DNA from: an uncultured Eubacteriales bacterium
GTDB taxonomy: Bacteria > Bacillota > Clostridia > Oscillospirales > Acutalibacteraceae
Assembly: GCA_934445015.1 (NCBI GenBank)
Contig: CAKSDJ010000003.1
Location: 1-61,011 of the forward strand
Direction of reading: 5' to 3'
Length of the DNA: 61,011 nucleotides
In this document: positions 33,482-41,574 of the stretch, piece after piece
Layout: the number at the start of each line of letters is the position of its first letter
Position numbering within the stretch: position 1 is the first letter of the stretch
Notes under the pieces: generated by a model
Database searches by the model: none
Seen by the model: the letters and a program-made list of their open reading frames with translations, nothing else
Told to the model about the DNA's origin: nothing
Position numbers and translations under genes: made by a program

Positions 33482-33952
33482 TTAAACCGAAGCCGGTTCT
33501 GCTATGTCGAGTTTTAACTTTTGACGCGCCCGATGAAGCTGCGACTTAACGGTAGAGGGCTTGGTGTTTAAAATTTTTGCAATTTCATCTGTGCTGTAAC
33601 CGCAATAGTAATACAGATGTATGACTGTGCGGTATTTGACCGGCAAACGCAAAACGGCGTCGAGCGTATCGTTTTCGGGCATATTAACGGCAATGCTTTC
33701 ATCTGCAGGCTGCGTCTTTTTAAACCAACCGCTTGCAAACATACTTTTGGTGCAGTTGATAGTAATTCTGATAAGCAATGCTTTGGTATGCTCTTCATTT
33801 GTGAGATTTTTCTTTTGTTTTATAAACCTTAAAAAAACATCCTGCAATATGTCATCCGCATCATATTTGTTTTTAACCCTTGCAAAGGCAAGACGGTATA
33901 CCATATCGGAATATTTATTGAAGGCTTCTTCTGCAGAAATTTTATACTCCAT
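33482..33952 (-). CDS. ECF RNA polymerase sigma factor
   Basis: A 156-aa sigma-70 family protein with region 2 (YSDMVYRLAFARVKNKYDAD, then DILQDVFLRFIK) and region 4 (LPVKYRTVIHLYYYCGYSTD, then EIAKILNTKPSTVKSQLHRA). Length is typical of ECF factors. It directs polymerase to its own promoter set, usually including itself. It is co-transcribed with the membrane beta-propeller protein downstream, its probable regulator. Confidence 0.92.
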   Translation of the reverse strand: MEYKISAEEAFNKYSDMVYRLAFARVKNKYDADDILQDVFLRFIKQKKNLTNEEHTKALLIRITINCTKSMFASGWFKKTQPADESIAVNMPENDTLDAVLRLPVKYRTVIHLYYYCGYSTDEIAKILNTKPSTVKSQLHRARQKLKLDIAEPASV

Positions 33953-34005
33953 ATTTTTAGCCCCCTTTACTTTTAAAACTGTTCAAACACTTAAAAGGTT
34001 GCAAA

Positions 34006-34032
34006 AACGCCCAAAAATTTTTTTCGGGCGTT
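34006..34032 (-). terminator. Terminator of the glutamine synthetase gene
   Basis: Minus strand AACGCCC / GGGCGTT with a 13-base A/T loop, then TTTGC. It lies 36 bp after the stop. Confidence 0.75.
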
Positions 34033-34067
34033 TAAGTTTAATATAATGTGATTTATATATTTTAAGA

Positions 34068-36158
34068 TTACACCTTAAAAAGCAAATCACCGTATGTAGG
34101 ATAAGGCCAGTAATCACGGGCTGTAATCGTTTCGGCATCATCTGCAATGTTACGAATATTATCCATAATAAACCGCACTTCATCGCAGTATAACCGCGCG
34201 CGTTCAAGCAGATCGTCTGTATCCTGAGATTTTTTTACCGAACTTTCAAGTTCTGCCGAAAGCTTACTCAAATGACTGTTAAAACAAGCAAGTTTTTCAA
34301 CGGTTGCGATTTCTGCGTCGCAGTCAATGTCTGCACTTACAGCGCGTTTTTTTGCTACGGTTTTGCAGAGTGTGCTTTCATAACTGCTTATTGCAGGCAT
34401 AATGTCGCGCTTTATCATTTCAAGTAAAACCATTGCCTCAATGTGCATTGTTTTGCTGTAATTGTCAAGTGCTATATCCGCACGGCAGTTAATTTCGGTG
34501 CTGTTATAAACGCCGTGACGTTCAAATAACTCTATGTTTTCTTTGCTGCGCATATAGGGTATTGCATCTACGACCGTGCGCAAATTAAGCAACCCGCGTT
34601 TTGAAGCCTCCTGCTCCCAGGCTTTTGAATAACCGTCGCCGTTGAATATAATGCGTTTATGCTCGGTTATTGTATTTCGTATAAGTTTTAAAACGTCGTT
34701 TTCAAAGTCTTTTGAACCCTCAAGCCAATCGGCAAAATCCCTAAACACATCTGCAACAATTGTATTAAGCACAACGTTTGTTTCTGAAATTGATGACGAT
34801 GAACCAAGCATTCTGAATTCAAACTTATTGCCCGTAAACGCAAATGGCGATGTGCGGTTGCGGTCGGTATTGTCCCTTTTGATATACGGAATAATATCGG
34901 TGCCTATTGTCATTTTGATTTTATCCGCATCGATGTGACGCTCGCCGCGTTCAATAGCCTCTAAAATCTCGGCAAGGTCTTCACCCAAATAAACAGAAAT
35001 AATTGCAGGTGGAGCTTCTGCGCCGCCTAAGCGACAGTCGTTGCTTAAAGACGCCACCGATATGCGAAGCAGATCCTGATGCTCGTCAACGGCGCGCAGT
35101 ACCGCAGAAAGAGTGAGTAAAAACAACAGATTATTGCTCGGATTTTTGCCGGGTTTTAAAAAGTTAACCCCCGTATCGGTAGATATTGACCAGTTGTTAT
35201 GCTTGCCGCTGCCGTTTATACCCTTAAACGGTTTTTCGTGAAGCAGGCATAAAAGTCCGTGCTTTTCGGCAATTTTTTTCATAAGTTCCATTGTGAGTTG
35301 ATTATGGTCTGCCGCAATATTTGTTGTTGTAAATACAGGCGCCAACTCATGCTGAGCGGGTGCCGCCTCATTGTGTTCTGTTTTTGCAAACACGCCTAAC
35401 TTCCATAATTCGTTGTCAAGTTCACGCATAAATGCCTTTACACGCGGCTTAATAACACCGAAATAATGGTCATACATCTCCTGACCTTTGGGCGGTTCAG
35501 CGCCTAAAAGCGTTCTGCCGCAGAATATAAGATCCGGGCGTTTTTCAGCGAGATTGCTGTCAATTAAAAAATATTCCTGTTCGGGACCTACGGTGGTATT
35601 TATACTCTTAACATCGTCAAATCCGAACAGTTTTGCTATACGCATCGCCTGTTTGCTTATGGCTGCCATTGAGCGTAAAAGCGGCGTCTTTTGGTCAAGC
35701 GCCTCACCGTTGTATGAACAAAACGCAGTAGGTATGCAAAGTGTGTTGTCTTTTACAAATGCGTAAGAACTCGGATCCCAAGCGGTGTAGCCGCGCGCTT
35801 CAAACGTAGCGCGCAATCCCCCCGACGGAAATGATGACGCGTCGGGTTCGCCCTTTATCAGTTCCTTGCCTGAAAACTCAACAATGGCATTGCCTTTGCC
35901 GTCGGGCGCAATAAATCCGTCGTGTTTTTCGGCAGTTATGCCGGTCATAGGCTGAAACCAATGGGTGTAGTGAGTAGCACCTTTTTCGATTGCCCATTCT
36001 TTCATAGCGCTTGCCACAATATCCGCAATTTTGCTGTCAATGCTTTTGCCTTGCGATATTGCCGTTTTAAGTTCGATATAAGCGTTTTCGGGCAGGCGTT
36101 GTTTCATTGCGCCGTCGTTAAAAACGTTTATACCGAAAATTTCATCTATTCTGTTCAA
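34068..36158 (-). CDS. glnN: Glutamine synthetase, type III
   Basis: A 696-aa GSIII enzyme that makes glutamine from glutamate, ammonia and ATP. It is far longer than GSI (about 450 aa) and has the GSIII signs: N-terminal FHDWFQPMTG-like THWFQPMTGITAEKHDGF, then GPEQEYFLID, AKTEHNEAAPAQHELAP and NGSGKHNNWSISTDTG (ammonia/ATP region). It is a single-gene unit with its own promoter (TTGACT-17-TATAAT). No glnB or glutamate synthase gene is near, so nitrogen regulation cannot be read from context. Confidence 0.95.
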   Translation of the reverse strand: MNRIDEIFGINVFNDGAMKQRLPENAYIELKTAISQGKSIDSKIADIVASAMKEWAIEKGATHYTHWFQPMTGITAEKHDGFIAPDGKGNAIVEFSGKELIKGEPDASSFPSGGLRATFEARGYTAWDPSSYAFVKDNTLCIPTAFCSYNGEALDQKTPLLRSMAAISKQAMRIAKLFGFDDVKSINTTVGPEQEYFLIDSNLAEKRPDLIFCGRTLLGAEPPKGQEMYDHYFGVIKPRVKAFMRELDNELWKLGVFAKTEHNEAAPAQHELAPVFTTTNIAADHNQLTMELMKKIAEKHGLLCLLHEKPFKGINGSGKHNNWSISTDTGVNFLKPGKNPSNNLLFLLTLSAVLRAVDEHQDLLRISVASLSNDCRLGGAEAPPAIISVYLGEDLAEILEAIERGERHIDADKIKMTIGTDIIPYIKRDNTDRNRTSPFAFTGNKFEFRMLGSSSSISETNVVLNTIVADVFRDFADWLEGSKDFENDVLKLIRNTITEHKRIIFNGDGYSKAWEQEASKRGLLNLRTVVDAIPYMRSKENIELFERHGVYNSTEINCRADIALDNYSKTMHIEAMVLLEMIKRDIMPAISSYESTLCKTVAKKRAVSADIDCDAEIATVEKLACFNSHLSKLSAELESSVKKSQDTDDLLERARLYCDEVRFIMDNIRNIADDAETITARDYWPYPTYGDLLFKV

Positions 36159-36194
36159 TGTGTCTCCCCCACAAACAGTATTACTAACAAAACA

Positions 36195-36223
36195 ATTATA
36201 TATTATATAAATTCAAAAGTCAA
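36195..36223 (-). promoter_or_regulatory. Promoter of glnN
   Basis: Minus strand TTGACT, 17-bp spacer, TATAAT, about 35 bp upstream of the start codon. An imperfect dyad (TAGGCTT / AAAGCCTA, 36226-36258) lies just upstream of the -35. Confidence 0.8.
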
Positions 36224-36277
36224 CGATAGGCTTACGGCAAACCGGCGTGTAAAGCCTATAAACAATAACATAATATA

Positions 36278-36307
36278 AAACCGACCGCTAACAATTGCGA
36301 TCGGTTT
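36278..36307 (-). terminator. Terminator of the LCP-like gene
   Basis: Minus strand AAACCGATCGC / GCGGTCGGTTT (one G-T pair) followed by TATATT, directly after the stop. Confidence 0.75.
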
Positions 36308-36313
36308 ATAATC

Positions 36314-36937
36314 TTAATTTACATAAACTATATTTTGACTCATTTTTTCAATGTAACCTACCCAATAAATGCAATCTATAATAGACAGATCGCTTTTACT
36401 GTTTTCAATTATATATATAAAATCGTCTTTTGAAAAGCTGTTCTTTGAAATCTGATTAAATATTTCGGATATTATCTGTTTTTTTATTAAACCGGTACTG
36501 TCGGCGGATATCAGTTCAACTGCCTGAACGCCTGTATAGCGCAACGTTTCATTACCTGTATTTATATTAACTCCGCCTACCCTGTCTACAATGCCCGAAA
36601 TCAGGTAGTAATCTGCCAGCACAGTATAGTCGGCGGTATAGCCGAAATAGTCTGACACATCTTCATCAAAATTTTCGATCTGTAGAATTTTAATATTTTC
36701 ATTTTCAAAATCAAGATATGAGATTACGGCGCTGTCATCGGGAAAAACAAATGCAATTCCCTTGTTATCAGGATTTTTTTTATAAGGTACGGTATAATCT
36801 TTTTCATCAATATTCGCCGTATCTTTTTGAAGATTTCTGTCAAGGTAAGCATAAGCACACATAAAAAATATCAGTCCGCACCCAAATATCAATAGCGTTT
36901 TTTTTAAAACACCTTTATAAAAAGACTTTGTTTTCAA
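36314..36937 (-). CDS. Small membrane-anchored LytR/CpsA/Psr-like protein
   Basis: About 207 aa from a TTG at 36937 with GGGTGAT 2-3 bases before it. The frame is open to 37027, but that part overlaps the upstream gene's terminator. One N-terminal membrane helix (TLLIFGCGLIFFMCAYAYL) is followed by an outside domain. The segment DYYLISGIVDRVGGVNI is like the LCP-family core (usually VDxLGGVxV), and RYTGVQAVELI follows, where LCP proteins have LxGxQAL.Y.R. Key phosphate-binding Arg residues of LCP enzymes are not obvious, so it may be an inactive or divergent relative. It may be co-transcribed with the small membrane protein upstream. Confidence 0.5.
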   Translation of the reverse strand: MKTKSFYKGVLKKTLLIFGCGLIFFMCAYAYLDRNLQKDTANIDEKDYTVPYKKNPDNKGIAFVFPDDSAVISYLDFENENIKILQIENFDEDVSDYFGYTADYTVLADYYLISGIVDRVGGVNINTGNETLRYTGVQAVELISADSTGLIKKQIISEIFNQISKNSFSKDDFIYIIENSKSDLSIIDCIYWVGYIEKMSQNIVYVN

Positions 36938-37001
36938 ATTATCACCCGTAATATTATTGCCGGATAATTTGAAGATAACTGAAAATTTTAAAATTTGTGT
37001 A

Positions 37002-37034
37002 AAAACGGTTGGCCGTAAACCGACCAATCGTTTT
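37002..37034 (-). terminator. Terminator of the DUF5640-like gene
   Basis: Minus strand AAAACGATTGGTCGG / CGGCCAACCGTTTT, imperfect, starting 2 bases after the stop, with TTTTTAC at its end. Confidence 0.7.
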
Positions 37035-37035
37035 A

Positions 37036-37476
37036 TTATTGCTTTTTCAGATTATAGGTTTTTCCGTCAGTACCGTTGCCGCCTTTAAGGGTAAGTTTTT
37101 TACCGTCTACCGTAAATGTATAATCACAATCTCTTATAAAACTTTTTTCAAAATCCATAATCAGTTTATCATCTTCAATTTTATAAGTGTATTTATACGC
37201 TACGTCATCCAATTGCAACTCGCCGTTACCTGAATTATCGAAAATATATTTTGTATACTCATCATAAACCCAGGTACCTATCAGCGGATTTGAATTTACA
37301 GTATCTGATTTGCCGTTTTTAATTAAACCCTTAATTAAAAAAGAAATAATTATTACAATCACCAAAATAAAAACTGCCAACAAAGTGATTTGCTGTGATT
37401 TATTCTTTTTTCGGCGTTTTTTCGCGTCACCGTTATATTTTTTAGGTTTAAATTTATTTGAAAACTTTTTCTGCAA
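37036..37476 (-). CDS. Membrane protein with DUF5640-like lipocalin-type domain
   Basis: A 146-aa protein. A very basic N-terminus (KKYNGDAKKRRKKNK) precedes one membrane helix (ITLLAVFILVIVIIISFLI), then an outside beta-rich domain with LIGTWVYDEYTKYIFDNSG and YKYTYKIEDDKLIMDFE. The GTW...Y.F..dG pattern is that of DUF5640/lipocalin-like domains of Clostridia surface proteins. Function is unknown. It is flanked by terminators on both sides. Confidence 0.7.
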   Translation of the reverse strand: MQKKFSNKFKPKKYNGDAKKRRKKNKSQQITLLAVFILVIVIIISFLIKGLIKNGKSDTVNSNPLIGTWVYDEYTKYIFDNSGNGELQLDDVAYKYTYKIEDDKLIMDFEKSFIRDCDYTFTVDGKKLTLKGGNGTDGKTYNLKKQ

Positions 37477-37496
37477 CTTTGCTTCACTCCAAAAAT

Positions 37497-37532
37497 AAAC
37501 GGAGGCACCGTTTATAACCGTTGCCTCCGTTT
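37497..37532 (-). terminator. Terminator of the cohesin-protein gene
   Basis: Minus strand AAACGGAGGCA / TGCCTCCGTTT, exact, 14-base loop, then ATTTTT. Confidence 0.85.
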
Positions 37533-37549
37533 TATTTATCAGATAATAA

Positions 37550-39412
37550 TTATCTTACTTTCTTTTTGTAAACGATTACGGTTGCGCACAATGCCGCAAG
37601 TGAAACAACTGCCATCATAACGCCCCAAACGTCTACTGTATCTTCAGTCTTAGGTGAACTGTCGGCAGCACCTGTATTTGTATTGCCGTTTGCAGCCTCG
37701 GCAACAGCAAATGTTGTTGTTGCAGTACCGCTTGCCGATACAATGTTCAAGGTGTGGTTACCTGCTGACAATGTTGATACAAAGTCGGCTGTAAGTGTAA
37801 CGTTAATGCCGTCACCCTTAACAGTGTAATCCTTGTCGCGTGTAAGTTCTTTGCCGTCAAGTTCAACACGGATAAGATCTTCTAATGCAGCATCAGATGC
37901 GAATGAAAGTTCTTTCTTGTCGCCCTTTGTAACAGTTGTTTTATCGCCCTTTACGATTGAAGGAGCAAGTTTTGCGATAACTGTATCTGCTTTTTCAATC
38001 TCATCGCCTGCGCCTTCATCGGTAGCGGCATAGTACTTACCGCAGTTTTCGCAGTAGTAGTACTTGATGTTGCCTTCTGCAGCAGCAGTTGCAGCTTTAG
38101 CTTCTACAAGAACAGGATTGTGCTCAAGCTTTTCAATAACTTTGCCGGGTATTGTTACTTCACAGTCTTTGCAGTGCTGATTGCCTGTAAAGCCTTCTTC
38201 TGTTTCGGTAGCTTCTTTAGCGTTAAGAATTTCTACGTTTTTGTGGTTGTCTGCGTTAACAGTTCCGTATTCAACACCGCAAACTTCACAAACTGCCTTT
38301 TTAACGCAAGTTGCTTCGCCGCCTTCGTGGTTGCCTTCTTCGAAAATATTACCGCAACCTACTGTCTGACACTCTTTCCAGTGTTTGGTATCGTCATGTG
38401 ACCATACGCTTGCAATGTTATGAGCGCCTTTTTCTATAACTTTACCTGCTTCAATAAGTGTGTTACAGTCGTGGCAGTATTTGTCGCCGGTGTAACCTTC
38501 TTCAAAACAGGTTGCTTCTTTTGCGTCTTTAACGTCAACGTCGCCCTTGTGATTGTTTGCGTCAACTTCGCCGTACTCTGCGCCGCAAACTTCACAAACT
38601 GCTTCTTTAATACAGGTTGCCTCGCCGCCCTTATGTGCTTCTTTATCAAATTCGGTGCCGCAGCCGCAGGTATGCCAGTGGTTTGTACCGTCGGTTTCCC
38701 ATTTGCCGTCAGCGTCTACGTGAGCGCCTGTTGCTGCAATTACGGTACCATCCTGAATTTTTGTTTCGCAATCCAAGCACCAGGTGTCGCCGGTATAACC
38801 GGGATCTTTACAGGTAGCGGCTTTTACGTCGCGCAATTCGGTGTTGGTATGCGGACAAACAACGTCTAACGTGGCTTTGATTTTGTCGAACACAGCGGAT
38901 GAGTCAAACTTACCGGGAACTACCGCATCGTCTTTAACTTCTACCTTGTATACAGAGCCTGCATCATAATCTACCGTTATATCTGTTTTACCGAAAGCAG
39001 CAGCATCTTTAACCTTAAATTTAAGTGTTACAATAGAGCCGCTTATGGTGTTCGGCAATACAACTGAATCAACCCAAGTAACCAGGAACGGATTAACCGT
39101 GTACGGTGAGAATTTCGGAACTTCTTCTGTAACACTGGTATCAAAGAAATCACCCTTTACAGGTCTTTCGGATCTTGGATTATCTTTGTTGATAAGTTCC
39201 AAAACATCAGCATCATAGCCGATTTTAAGTTGGAAACCATTAAGACCGGGATTGTTCTCTACCGAAACAACAACCTCAATTGTGTCGCCTCTGTTTGCGG
39301 TTTCTACCGTGCTTACCTTAAATGCAGGATTAGCATCAGCCGACGCACTGATAACAGGCACGGCAACTAATAACAACACTACAGTAAGACATAATGCGAT
39401 TAGTTTTTTCAT
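37550..39412 (-). CDS. Cohesin-domain surface protein with Cys-rich repeats
   Basis: A 620-aa exported protein. The signal peptide is MKKLIALCLTVVLLLVAVPV. Next is a cohesin-type domain (about 25-180: NPGLNGFQLKIGYDADVLEL, GSIVTLKFKVKDAA), then Cys-rich repeats (about 185-455). Two blocks alternate GYTGDxxCxDC, HWHTCGCG and AVCEVCGxEYG units, and a third GFTGNQHCKDC follows; the Cys/His spacing could bind zinc. An Ig-like domain (about 475-560, VELDGKELTRDKDYTVKG) and a C-terminal SPKTED, membrane helix and KKKVR tail follow. SPKTED resembles a weak sortase motif. The start at 39412 has AAGGAG 9 bases ahead. Cohesins bind dockerins in cellulosomes; no dockerin is seen here. Confidence 0.8.
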   Translation of the reverse strand: MKKLIALCLTVVLLLVAVPVISASADANPAFKVSTVETANRGDTIEVVVSVENNPGLNGFQLKIGYDADVLELINKDNPRSERPVKGDFFDTSVTEEVPKFSPYTVNPFLVTWVDSVVLPNTISGSIVTLKFKVKDAAAFGKTDITVDYDAGSVYKVEVKDDAVVPGKFDSSAVFDKIKATLDVVCPHTNTELRDVKAATCKDPGYTGDTWCLDCETKIQDGTVIAATGAHVDADGKWETDGTNHWHTCGCGTEFDKEAHKGGEATCIKEAVCEVCGAEYGEVDANNHKGDVDVKDAKEATCFEEGYTGDKYCHDCNTLIEAGKVIEKGAHNIASVWSHDDTKHWKECQTVGCGNIFEEGNHEGGEATCVKKAVCEVCGVEYGTVNADNHKNVEILNAKEATETEEGFTGNQHCKDCEVTIPGKVIEKLEHNPVLVEAKAATAAAEGNIKYYYCENCGKYYAATDEGAGDEIEKADTVIAKLAPSIVKGDKTTVTKGDKKELSFASDAALEDLIRVELDGKELTRDKDYTVKGDGINVTLTADFVSTLSAGNHTLNIVSASGTATTTFAVAEAANGNTNTGAADSSPKTEDTVDVWGVMMAVVSLAALCATVIVYKKKVR

Positions 39413-39491
39413 TTTGTTTATCTCCTTTTTTAAATGTGAATAGTACATACCAAAAAAGAGCGTACGACACCCACATTATTTTGATACAATA

Positions 39492-39520
39492 ATTATATCC
39501 GTATTTTTGATTATTGTCAA
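39492..39520 (-). promoter_or_regulatory. Consensus promoter of the cohesin-protein gene
   Basis: Minus strand TTGACA, 17-bp spacer, TATAAT, 79 bp before the start codon. A perfect consensus suggests strong expression. Confidence 0.85.
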
Positions 39521-39618
39521 TATATTTTTTAAATTTTTGTTAACGTTTTTGTTTAAAATTATGTACTTTGATAAATGCGGTACTTTTTTGAGACCGAAGA
39601 TGATTGAACCTGTAATGT

Positions 39619-41106
39619 CTAACCGTTGTTTTTTATAACAAATGAAAAATCTATATAGCCGTTAAAGTCTTCAACCGTTACGTTTTCAAGCGAAGAAATA
39701 TAGGCAATATTTGTATTCTGATACGCCACAGGCAATATGTGATTGCCTTTAAGTAATTCATTTTGAAGCGTATCTGGCAAATTTGATGTACTTATTGCCG
39801 AAAAATTACGTGCATACTCAGCAAAAACGTCGCTTGTGGCACTCACCGGAAAAAGTGCAAAATCAACGTTGTTTTCTGTCAGTTCCTGTTTTAACACAGC
39901 AAGATTTTGCGAAGGTTCGATATTTATGAATGTGCTTAAATTTTGCTGCCAATGGCCTACTATTGACGTTGCGATCTCTTTTATGCCGTCGGTGTCGTAG
40001 TAATACAGTGTAGCAGGCGGAAATTTTGAACCGTCCATATTTGAAATTTGTGACGACATTATTGCCTTTGACTCGTTTATATTATATTCGGTAACACCTA
40101 TTTCGTTGGTGTCAAGGCTCAAAATACTCGGATAAACCGACTTCGCAACCTCAAACCCGTCAGGCAGTGCAGATGAATATACATCCCCCGAAAAAGCTGC
40201 AGCAAATGCACGGCGCACCTCGGGCGAATATTTACGGTTTATCGTTAAAAACCAACATATATTTTGCACACCTTCAATTTTAAGACCTGCGTTTTCGGCA
40301 TTTTCAAGTTCGCCGCACGGCATAAATGCCATATCGCTGTTATGTTCGGCAAAACGTGACGTTTGCGTTTCATCCGGCATACAACTTATAAAAACAGCCG
40401 CATTTTGGGCTTTAAAATCACCGCCGTACTTTTCGTTACTGTAAATTCTTATGCCGAAATCCTCTTTGTTCCACTTAGTAATGCGGTAACTGCCGTTTGA
40501 AATTATACATTCTTGATCCAAGCCGTATTTACCTATGGAATTTATAAAAAAGTCCTCGTTACACGGCATACAAACCGAAGTTGCAAGAGTTTTTAAAAAG
40601 TCGGCATCCTCACGGCACATATTTATAGTAAGCGTGGTATCGTCAATTGCCTTTACACCGAGTGACGATACGTCTGCACTACCGGCGTTGATAGCCTCGG
40701 CATTTGAGATTGCGAAAAGCCTGCTTGCAAATGGTGCTTTGATTTTCGGGTCGACCGCACGGCGGAACGCATATTCAAAATCATACGCTGTAAGCGGAGT
40801 TCCATCGCTCCAAACAAGGTCTTTTTTGAGTGTAAAAGTATATGTAAGATTATCGTAATCGTAGTTCTCGGCAGCACCCTTTACGATCTCGCCGTTTTTA
40901 TCGCAGCGCATAAGACCCTCATATATATTCCGCACGATAAGCAATTCGCTGTCACTTGACGCAATTTGCGGGTCAAGAGTCTGCGGCTCGTCTAACAATT
41001 CAAAATATATGTAGGCATCGCGGTAATCCTTACCGCACGAACAAAAAGTACACATTATAACAAGCGCAACAATAATTGCGGATAACGCTTTTTTAAAATT
41101 AAACAT
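39619..41106 (-). CDS. Peptide ABC transporter substrate-binding lipoprotein (OppA-like)
   Basis: A 495-aa SBP_bac_5 family protein. The lipoprotein signal is ALSAIIVALVIMCTFCSCG with the lipidated Cys near residue 24-26. The family start is EPQTLDPQIASSDSELLIVR, then NIYEGLMRCDKNGEIV and WSDGTPLTAYDFEYAFRRA. It binds oligopeptides outside the membrane. No permease or ATPase genes are adjacent, so it is an orphan that would have to dock to a transporter elsewhere. ATG 41106 (AGGTGAT 6 bases ahead) is preferred to GTG 41115. Confidence 0.92.
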   Translation of the reverse strand: MFNFKKALSAIIVALVIMCTFCSCGKDYRDAYIYFELLDEPQTLDPQIASSDSELLIVRNIYEGLMRCDKNGEIVKGAAENYDYDNLTYTFTLKKDLVWSDGTPLTAYDFEYAFRRAVDPKIKAPFASRLFAISNAEAINAGSADVSSLGVKAIDDTTLTINMCREDADFLKTLATSVCMPCNEDFFINSIGKYGLDQECIISNGSYRITKWNKEDFGIRIYSNEKYGGDFKAQNAAVFISCMPDETQTSRFAEHNSDMAFMPCGELENAENAGLKIEGVQNICWFLTINRKYSPEVRRAFAAAFSGDVYSSALPDGFEVAKSVYPSILSLDTNEIGVTEYNINESKAIMSSQISNMDGSKFPPATLYYYDTDGIKEIATSIVGHWQQNLSTFINIEPSQNLAVLKQELTENNVDFALFPVSATSDVFAEYARNFSAISTSNLPDTLQNELLKGNHILPVAYQNTNIAYISSLENVTVEDFNGYIDFSFVIKNNG

Positions 41107-41161
41107 CTGTATCACCTATTTGTATTATATAATGTAAGCCGATAATTTTCAATATTAAATA

Positions 41162-41231
41162 TGTAAAGAAAAAAACTTGACACACGTGTTACACTGTGTT
41201 ATAATACACCTTGCTGTAAAGAAAAAAACTT
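41162..41231 (+). repeat. 17-bp direct repeat flanking the ylxM promoter
   Basis: TGTAAAGAAAAAAACTT occurs exactly at 41162-41178 and 41215-41231. The second copy is part of a perfect dyad GTAAAG-A7-CTTTAC; the first is the near-dyad GTAAAG-A7-CTTGAC, whose end forms the -35. The placement, one at the -35 and one at about +5 to +20, suits a repressor or a looping regulator. Confidence 0.7.
41177..41205 (+). promoter_or_regulatory. Consensus promoter of the ylxM-ffh-rpsP operon
   Basis: TTGACA, 17-bp spacer, TATAAT; 45 bp before the ylxM start codon. Confidence 0.92.
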
Positions 41232-41250
41232 TACAAGGAGGAGCAGGTAT

Positions 41251-41556
41251 ATGCCAAAAGACTTATATATTTGTACGCTCCTTGATTTTTACGGTTCTTT
41301 TTTAAGTGAAAAACAGAAAAATCTTTTGCACCATTATTATGATGAAGATTTATCTTTAAGCGAAATAGCCGAAAACGAGTCAATTACACGTCAGGGCGTA
41401 CGCGACCTTATAAAACGCGGCGAACTGCAATTGAAACGCTATGAGGCCGAATGCGGTTGGTGCAAAAATATACTCGCTTTGCAGGAAACGCTTGACAGCG
41501 ACATAACAGCAGATGAAAAACTTGCAAAAATAAAAGAGATTGCCGATAAGTTTTAA
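41251..41556 (+). CDS. ylxM: YlxM/p13-like DNA-binding protein
   Basis: A 101-aa UPF0122 family protein with a sigma-70 region 4-like HTH (LLHHYYDEDLSLSEIAENES, then ITRQGVRDLIKRGELQLK). It is almost always encoded directly before ffh and is thought to act with the signal recognition particle pathway. The ribosome site ACAAGGAGGAG is very strong. It lies 18 bp ahead of ffh under a consensus promoter. Confidence 0.93.
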   Translation: MPKDLYICTLLDFYGSFLSEKQKNLLHHYYDEDLSLSEIAENESITRQGVRDLIKRGELQLKRYEAECGWCKNILALQETLDSDITADEKLAKIKEIADKF

Positions 41557-41574
41557 AAGAGGGAGTGAACGCAA

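Noticed and set aside
37680..38900. Repeated DNA in the cohesin gene as a CRISPR or tandem array
   Set aside because: The repeats are imperfect, in frame, and explained by the repeated Cys-rich protein units.
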